Origin: Acidaminococcaceae bacterium
GTDB taxonomy: Bacteria; Bacillota; Negativicutes; Acidaminococcales; Acidaminococcaceae
Reading direction: 5' to 3'
NCBI GenBank assembly: GCA_024405585.1
Contig: JAKSOM010000018.1
Location: forward strand, 1 to 12,035
DNA: 12,035 bases
Below the pieces are notes generated by a model that did no database searches, was not told the DNA's origin, and saw nothing but the letters and a program-made list of their open reading frames with translations. Positions 7,752 to 12,035 of the stretch are shown here, in pieces. Position 1 is the first letter of the stretch, and every line of letters starts with the position of its first letter. The position numbers and the translations under genes are program-made.

Positions 7752-8802
7752 GAGACCGAGTCGTAAAACTGATATTTTGACTTGGGTCAGGACTAATCGG
7801 TGTCTGACTTTTTTCTTAGCACTAATTTTTCTTTTTTTCCTTGTGAATTTTCTGATTGTTCTATTGGGACGGAACAGGGGTTATGCTCCAACCGGAAAAT
7901 ATTCGGTTATAATTACTCCGGGTATGACTACCAAGGAAATTTCGGAAATTCTCTATGACAGAAAATTAATCAGACATCCCGGCACCTTTCGTTTTGAGGC
8001 GAGAATCAGGGGCTTGGCAGGCAAATTACAGGCGGGGTTATATTCGATTGACGGGGGTATGAATAATACTGATATTGTCCGCACTCTGTCCAAAGGACGG
8101 GTGCATATGTGCAAATTGACCGTGCCGGAGGGGTTTAGCGTGACGGAAGTTGCCAATGCTTTGCAAAGCGCAGGTTTAGGCAGTGCCGCTAAATTTTGTC
8201 AGCTGGCCAAGAATTATGCCCCCTACGACTATATGAAGACCGGGAATAAGCAGGTTATCTATGCTGCGGAGGGGTTCCTTTATCCCGCTGTTTACGATTT
8301 CCCCGCCAGTTATTCGGAGCAAGATTTGCTGGAGCTGATGGTAAGGACTTTCCATGAAGAGCTGTGCAGGGAGGGAGTTCTGCAGGAAGCGAAGAAGGGG
8401 CAGTTGAACCTGCGTGAGGTAATAACCATGGCTTCCCTTGTGGAGAAAGAGGCGGTGTTTGAGGAGGAGCAGCCCCTGATTGCGGGGATTTTTCTCAAAC
8501 GCTTGAAAATCGGCATGCCTTTACAATCTGACACCACTGTACAATATATTTTGGGGGGCAAGCAAAGGGAGATTATTTACTACAAGGACACGGAAATCAG
8601 CCATCCTTACAACACTTACCAAAACTACGGGCTGCCTCCGGGACCCATTGCCAGTCCCGGCATGTCCGCCATCATGGCAGTTTTGCACCCCAAAAAATCG
8701 GATTATTTGTATTTTGTGGCGGAAAAGGACGGACATCACCGTTTCACTGCCAACTATAATGACCATTTGCGGGCTATCAGTGATATTGAGAACGGAAGAT
8801 AA
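7732..8802 (+). CDS. mltG: Endolytic murein transglycosylase MltG (YceG-like)
   Basis: Membrane-anchored lytic transglycosylase that cleaves nascent peptidoglycan strands inside the chain, thought to act as a terminator of glycan polymerisation. With the start used here it is 356 residues: a cytosolic basic tail, one transmembrane helix at about 24-46, a small LysM-like domain (about 50-130), and the catalytic YceG domain. The family motifs are ASLVEKEAVFEEE with the Glu pair E238/E240, GMPLQSDTTVQY, HPYNTYQNYGLPPGPIASPG and YLYFVA near the C-terminus. The start is uncertain. ATG 7732 overlaps the previous gene by 20 nt and has a weak AGAAGG 3 nt upstream; TTG 7741 or 7777 are alternatives that keep the helix. 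The U32 gene begins at the base after its stop. Confidence 0.92.
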   Translation: MRNLRIERPSRKTDILTWVRTNRCLTFFLALIFLFFLVNFLIVLLGRNRGYAPTGKYSVIITPGMTTKEISEILYDRKLIRHPGTFRFEARIRGLAGKLQAGLYSIDGGMNNTDIVRTLSKGRVHMCKLTVPEGFSVTEVANALQSAGLGSAAKFCQLAKNYAPYDYMKTGNKQVIYAAEGFLYPAVYDFPASYSEQDLLELMVRTFHEELCREGVLQEAKKGQLNLREVITMASLVEKEAVFEEEQPLIAGIFLKRLKIGMPLQSDTTVQYILGGKQREIIYYKDTEISHPYNTYQNYGLPPGPIASPGMSAIMAVLHPKKSDYLYFVAEKDGHHRFTANYNDHLRAISDIENGR

Positions 8803-10038
8803 ATGCGTAAGATTGTGAAGCCGGAACTTTTGGCTCCGGCGGGAAATTTGGAAAAGGGAAAGATAGCACTTCTTTACGGTGCGGATGCGGTGTATTGCGG
8901 AGGCAAGGAGTTCGGGCTCCGTGCCTTTGCCGACAATTTTTCGGCGGAAGAAATGGGGCAGATGGTGGAATACGCCCACGGACTGAAGAAGAAGGTCTAT
9001 ATTACCGTCAATATTTTTGCCCACAACGCCCAGGTGGACAATTTGCCCGGATATCTGAAAGAGTTGGAGCGGTTGGGGGTTGACGGATTGCTGGTCAGTG
9101 ATTTGGGAGTGTGGAAGGTTGCCCAGGAGACGGTACCGGATATGCCTTTGCATGTGAGCACTCAGGCCAATACCACCAATTTTGCCAGTGTTCTGGCCTG
9201 GGAAAAACTGGGGGCGAAACGGGTGGTGCTGGCACGGGAATTGAGTTTGCGGGAGATTGGGGAAATCGGCGCCAAAACTTCCGTGGAGCTGGAGTGCTTT
9301 GTCCACGGGGCCATGTGCATTTCCTATTCCGGCCGTTGTTATCTGAGTGCCTATCTTACCGGGCGTGACGGTAATTTGGGGGCCTGCACCCAGGCCTGTC
9401 GTTGGAAATACAGTTTGCTGGAGGAGAACCGGCCCGGGCAGAAGTTTGAAGTGCAGGAGAATGACCGGGGCACATTCATTATGAACAGCAAGGACCTTTG
9501 CCTGATTGAGTATTTGCCGGAGCTGATGCGGGCAGGGGTTGGCTCTTTTAAAATTGAGGGCAGGATGAAATCCGCCCACTATGTGGCTACCGTGGTAAGC
9601 GTCTATCGCAAAGCCATTGATGCCTGCTATAAAGACCCCGACCGTTACAGAGTACCTAAGGCATGGTGGACGGAGCTGGAGAAGGTCAGCCACAGGCCCT
9701 ATTGCACAGGTTTTGCCATCCGTAAGCCGGATGGGGACAGTCAGGTTTATGCCACCAGCACCTACGAGCAGACCCATGATTTTGTGGCCTGGGTACTGGA
9801 TTGGAAAGGGGACGAACAGAGAATCTATCTGGAGCAGAGAAACAACCTGAAAGAAGGGGAGGAACTGGAAATTCTCATGCCTGACGGAAACATTGTTCCC
9901 CTGGTGTTGCAGGAAATGCGGGATGAGGAGGGCAACGGAATCAATGTGGCCCCCCATGCCCAGCAGCACTTCAGTGCGGCCTGCAGTATTCCTGTGTTGA
10001 AGGACAGCATGGTACGCCGTGTTATCAAAAAAGATTGA
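8803..10038 (+). CDS. trhP: U32 family protein, probable tRNA hydroxylation protein (TrhP/YegQ-like)
   Basis: Annotated in many genomes as peptidase U32. Members close to YegQ/YrrN-YrrO are now known to make 5-hydroxyuridine at tRNA position 34 using prephenate, and they carry an Fe-S cluster. The 411-residue product opens with PELLAPAGN, includes GADAVYCGG (26-34), STQANTTN (119-126) and the U32 signature ECFVHGAMCISYSGRCYLS (164-182). C172, C179, C195 and C199 are the expected cluster ligands. A C-terminal beta domain follows. It abuts mltG with no gap; in B. subtilis yrrN/yrrO lie in the same neighbourhood downstream of mltG. No trmR (yrrM) methyltransferase is present here, so the hydroxyl may stay unmethylated or be modified by a product encoded elsewhere. 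The gene symbol is an inference from family and context. Confidence 0.82.
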   Translation: MRKIVKPELLAPAGNLEKGKIALLYGADAVYCGGKEFGLRAFADNFSAEEMGQMVEYAHGLKKKVYITVNIFAHNAQVDNLPGYLKELERLGVDGLLVSDLGVWKVAQETVPDMPLHVSTQANTTNFASVLAWEKLGAKRVVLARELSLREIGEIGAKTSVELECFVHGAMCISYSGRCYLSAYLTGRDGNLGACTQACRWKYSLLEENRPGQKFEVQENDRGTFIMNSKDLCLIEYLPELMRAGVGSFKIEGRMKSAHYVATVVSVYRKAIDACYKDPDRYRVPKAWWTELEKVSHRPYCTGFAIRKPDGDSQVYATSTYEQTHDFVAWVLDWKGDEQRIYLEQRNNLKEGEELEILMPDGNIVPLVLQEMRDEEGNGINVAPHAQQHFSAACSIPVLKDSMVRRVIKKD

Positions 10039-10046
10039 CTGCAGAG

Positions 10047-10075
10047 TTGCAAATATAAGTTTGTGGTGGTAAAAT
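10047..10075 (+). promoter_or_regulatory. Candidate promoter of the M24 aminopeptidase-efp unit
   Basis: TTGCAA (10047-10052) and TAAAAT (10070-10075) are 17 nt apart, with a TG at 10067-10068 giving an extended -10. The start codon at 10087 is only 11 nt past the -10 box, so transcription from here would give a leader of about 5 nt. The boxes are less perfect than those of tgt, and no terminator separates the unit from the gene upstream, so read-through may also supply it. Confidence 0.6.
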
Positions 10076-10086
10076 AAACAAATATT

Positions 10087-11139
10087 ATGCGTATAAGACG
10101 TGTTTTGGAATTGATGAAACAGGCGGATGTGGATTGCCTGATTATAAAGAACAGATACAATATCCGTTATATCACAGGTTTTACCGGTGATGCGGGAATA
10201 CTTTGTATCGATGATGTCAGAGGCGTATTGGTAACTGACGGGCGCTTTACGGAGCAGGCCAGAACCCAAATGCATGGCTTTGATGTGCTGGAATACAAAG
10301 CTGACATTTGGAAAACTTTGGCGGAACTGGTGAAGCCGGCGGAACGCATTGGTTTTGACGGGGATTGTTTCACATATGACGAGTATTTTAAGTTAAAGAA
10401 GTTCCTGCCTGATAAGGATTTGGTCAGTGTCGATTTGGACGGCATTCGGCAGATTAAGGAAAGGCAGGAGCTGGATAAGCTGATTACTGCCGCCAGAATG
10501 GCGGATGAGGCCTTCATCAAACTGTTGCCCCAGCTGAGGGCCGGCCAGACCGAATTGGAAGTGGCGGCTATTCTGGAACATGAAATGAAACTCCAGGGCA
10601 GCGAGAAAACTTCCTTTGAGACCATTGTGGCATCCGGGCCGAGAAGTTCCCTGCCCCACGGGCAGCCCGGCGCAAGAAGATTGCAAGCGGGAGATTTTGT
10701 AACCTTCGATTTCGGGGCCATGTATGAGGGGTATCATTCCGACATGACCAGAACCGTTGTAATGGGGAAGGCCACGCAATGGCGCCGGGAAATATACGGG
10801 ATTGTGCAGAAGGCCCAGGCGGCGGGAGTCGCATCTGCCAGGATTGGCATGAACGGCCAGCAGTTGGATGCTTTGGTCCGCAAAGTAATTGCCGAGGCGG
10901 GATACGGTGAATATTTCGTCCACGGCACGGGGCACGGAGTGGGGCTGGAAATCCACGAACTGCCCAACATCAACAGGATGGGAACTGCCGCCCTGCAAAA
11001 GGGCATGGTGTTCAGCATTGAACCGGGTATATACATTCCCTCCAAGGGAGGGGTTCGTATAGAAGATACTGTTGTTTTGACGGAAGAGGGGGCGCAACCC
11101 TTGAACGGCATCACCAAACAGTTAATCGAAATTATTTAA
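10087..11139 (+). CDS. Xaa-Pro aminopeptidase family M24B
   Basis: Cytosolic dinuclear-metal aminopeptidase removing N-terminal residues that precede proline. The 350-residue product has an N-terminal creatinase-type domain (about 1-120; [11 protein letters not shown] at 25-35) and a pita-bread catalytic domain with all five metal ligands: D208 (VTFDFGA), D219 (SDMTRT), H283 (GTGHGVG), E312 (SIEPGIY) and E326 (VRIEDTV). H191 in SLPHG is also conserved. The length matches short Bacillota enzymes of the YqhT/PepQ-like group, so Xaa-Pro dipeptidase activity is an alternative. The start lacks a good ribosome binding site: GGTGGT at 10065-10070 is 16 nt away. efp follows 22 nt after the stop. This pairing is common in Bacillota and fits the role of EF-P in proline-rich protein synthesis, though that link is inference. 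Confidence 0.93.
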   Translation: MRIRRVLELMKQADVDCLIIKNRYNIRYITGFTGDAGILCIDDVRGVLVTDGRFTEQARTQMHGFDVLEYKADIWKTLAELVKPAERIGFDGDCFTYDEYFKLKKFLPDKDLVSVDLDGIRQIKERQELDKLITAARMADEAFIKLLPQLRAGQTELEVAAILEHEMKLQGSEKTSFETIVASGPRSSLPHGQPGARRLQAGDFVTFDFGAMYEGYHSDMTRTVVMGKATQWRREIYGIVQKAQAAGVASARIGMNGQQLDALVRKVIAEAGYGEYFVHGTGHGVGLEIHELPNINRMGTAALQKGMVFSIEPGIYIPSKGGVRIEDTVVLTEEGAQPLNGITKQLIEII

Positions 11140-11161
11140 TGTATTAGTAGGAGGACCAATT

Positions 11162-11719
11162 ATGATTACTTCAAATGATTTCCGCACTAACATGACCATT
11201 ACTTACGAGGGTGATGCGTGGCAGATCATCGAGTTCCAACACGTAAAACCCGGTAAGGGTGCGGCCTTTGTCCGGACCAAGATGCGTAATCTCTGTACTG
11301 GTGCGGTTATTGAGAAGAGTTTCAACCCCACTGAAAAGTTTGAAAATGCACAGATTGACCGCAGGGAAATGAACTATCTCTACGAATCTGACGGCCAGTA
11401 TACTTTCATGGACAATGAATCCTTTGAGCAAATGGAACTTTCCAAGGATCAGCTGGGTGATGCTCTCAACTATCTTATCGAGAACATGACCGTAAAGATC
11501 ATTATTTACGAAAGCCGCATTTTGGGTGTTGAATTGCCCAACACCGTTGAGCTGAAGGTTGCTAAGACGGATCCCGGCATTCGTGGTGATACGGCAACCG
11601 GCGGCTCCAAGCCCGCCACCATGGAAACGGGTTACATCGTTAAGGTGCCCCTCTTCATCAACGAAGGGGATGTGCTCAGAATCGATACCCGCAGCGGTGA
11701 TTACATCGAACGTGCCTGA
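11162..11719 (+). CDS. efp: Translation elongation factor P
   Basis: Relieves ribosome stalling at consecutive prolines by binding between the P and E sites. The 185-residue product has the three-domain EF-P layout: an N-terminal KOW-like domain with the loop [14 protein letters not shown] (27-40), two OB domains, and the C-terminal signature ending [14 protein letters not shown]32 in PGKG is at the position that is modified in many species. AGGAGG (about 11149-11154) is 7-8 nt before the ATG. It is the last gene of the unit, closed by a terminator 7 nt after the stop. Confidence 0.98.
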   Translation: MITSNDFRTNMTITYEGDAWQIIEFQHVKPGKGAAFVRTKMRNLCTGAVIEKSFNPTEKFENAQIDRREMNYLYESDGQYTFMDNESFEQMELSKDQLGDALNYLIENMTVKIIIYESRILGVELPNTVELKVAKTDPGIRGDTATGGSKPATMETGYIVKVPLFINEGDVLRIDTRSGDYIERA

Positions 11720-11725
11720 TGCTTC

Positions 11726-11752
11726 AAAAAGGGCTCTGTTGAGCCCTTTTTT
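11726..11752 (+). terminator. Intrinsic terminator after efp
   Basis: AAAAAGGGCTC (11726-11736), loop TGTT, GAGCCC (11741-11746) and T6 (11747-11752). The A-run on the left and T-run on the right make it symmetric, so it could work on both strands. The rRNA promoter's upstream A-tracts start about 6 nt later. Confidence 0.95.
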
Positions 11753-11757
11753 CATGC

Positions 11758-11779
11758 CTGAAAAAAATTTGAAAAAAGT
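11758..11779 (+). promoter_or_regulatory. UP element-like A-tracts of the rrn promoter
   Basis: Two A-rich tracts, AAAAAAATTT (11761-11770) and GAAAAAA (11771-11777), lie about one helical turn apart at roughly -38 to -59 from the predicted start. This is where the alpha-subunit C-terminal domains bind in strong rRNA promoters. Confidence 0.65.
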
Positions 11780-11781
11780 GC

Positions 11782-11810
11782 TTGACATTTTGGGCGGAAA
11801 GTACTATCAT
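11782..11810 (+). promoter_or_regulatory. Ribosomal RNA operon promoter
   Basis: A perfect TTGACA (11782-11787), 17-nt spacer and TATCAT (11805-11810). The predicted start is near 11816-11817 (A/G), about 148 nt upstream of mature 16S rRNA. Only this one promoter was found between the efp terminator and the 16S gene; a tandem second promoter was looked for and not seen. Confidence 0.88.
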
Positions 11811-11816
11811 AGCAAA

Positions 11817-11964
11817 GTCGCTTCGATGAGGGGCGGCGATGGAACCTTGAAAACTGAACAATAACGAAAAGCGAATGTGCGGGTTCCGGCATCGAAAGAT
11901 GGGGAACCGACAAAAGTCAAAAATTCTTTTAATAAGAAATTGAGCCAACAAGCTCAACCAAAAT
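11817..11964 (+). ncRNA. Pre-16S rRNA leader with boxA-like element and hairpins
   Basis: The leader holds a sequence CCTTGAAAACTGAACAA (11845-11861) like the boxA-containing leaders of Bacillota rrn operons, where NusB/NusE-type antitermination complexes bind. A hairpin of GGTTCC (11882-11887) with GGAACC (11903-11908) encloses CATC-GAAA-GATG, capped by a GNRA tetraloop. A second hairpin, TTGAGC (11940-11945) with GCTCAA (11952-11957), ends 7 nt before the 16S start. Neither hairpin is followed by a T-run, so they are not terminators. They are probably folding or processing elements. The boxA call is from resemblance only. Confidence 0.6.
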
Positions 11965-12035
11965 ATTTTGGAGAGTTTGATCCTGGCTCAGGACGAACGC
12001 TGGCGGCATGCCTAACACATGCAAGTCGAACGGGG
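11965..12035 (+). rRNA. rrs: 16S ribosomal RNA, 5' partial
   Basis: The first about 70 nt of 16S rRNA, running off the window. AGAGTTTGATCCTGGCTCAG (11972-11991) is the universal 27F region and GACGAACGCTGGCGGC (11992-12007) follows, then the conserved ACACATGCAAGTCGAACG. Aligning the 27F region with E. coli position 8 sets the mature start at about 11965. The rest of the operon lies to the right. Confidence 0.98.

Noticed and set aside
7786..7814. Terminator-like hairpin with T6 inside the start of mltG
   Set aside because: The stem is about 7 bp with a bulge, only moderately GC, and the T-run is explained by phenylalanine codons of the transmembrane helix.
11559..11864. Open frame crossing the efp end, its terminator and the rrn promoter
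   Set aside because: It is out of frame with efp, spans a terminator and a promoter, and shows no recognisable protein pattern.

Overview
The window reads as the chromosome of a low-GC Gram-positive lineage (Bacillota). Three things point there: the block ireB-ruvX-DUF1292-mltG-U32, the strong AAGGAGG-type ribosome binding sites, and a 16S rRNA 5' end of Bacillota type. The separate secD and secF genes, the two-gene Fe-S assembly unit and about 50% GC by eye suggest Negativicutes or a Clostridia-like anaerobe. The genus cannot be fixed from this stretch. Every supported gene is on the + strand, and the region is dense housekeeping DNA with no intact mobile element, CRISPR array or tRNA.

Layout. 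(1) 1-82: a two-copy 25-bp tandem repeat and a probable terminator closing whatever lies to the left. (2) 83-1082: ribosomal protein operon rplM-rpsI with a near-consensus promoter, a structured leader and a terminator. (3) 1084-2986: sufC-sufB, a minimal Fe-S cluster assembly pair with its own extended -10 promoter. (4) 3119-10038: a long head-to-tail run behind a perfect consensus promoter: tgt, yajC, secD, secF, ireB, ruvX, a DUF1292 gene, mltG and a U32 tRNA-hydroxylation-type gene. Neighbours overlap or lie within about 20 nt. (5) 10047-11752: an M24 aminopeptidase gene and efp, with a promoter in front and a strong terminator behind. (6) 11758-12035: an rRNA promoter with an A-tract UP element, a structured leader and the first about 70 nt of 16S rRNA.

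Taken together, the genes serve translation (L13, S9, Tgt, U32, EF-P, rRNA), protein export (YajC/SecD/SecF), cell-wall control (IreB, MltG) and Fe-S assembly. I see no wholly new multi-gene system. The observations most worth a second look are small-scale: a leader segment perfectly complementary to the rplM start codon region; a tgt promoter so close to the start codon that the mRNA should be leaderless, with a weaker similar case at the aminopeptidase gene; a cysteine-rich tail on SufC; a Cys/His insertion in the DUF1292 protein; a two-residue deletion in a conserved part of L13; two mutually exclusive pairings in the rRNA leader; and tandem repeats at the left edge that look like the end of an IS21-type element.
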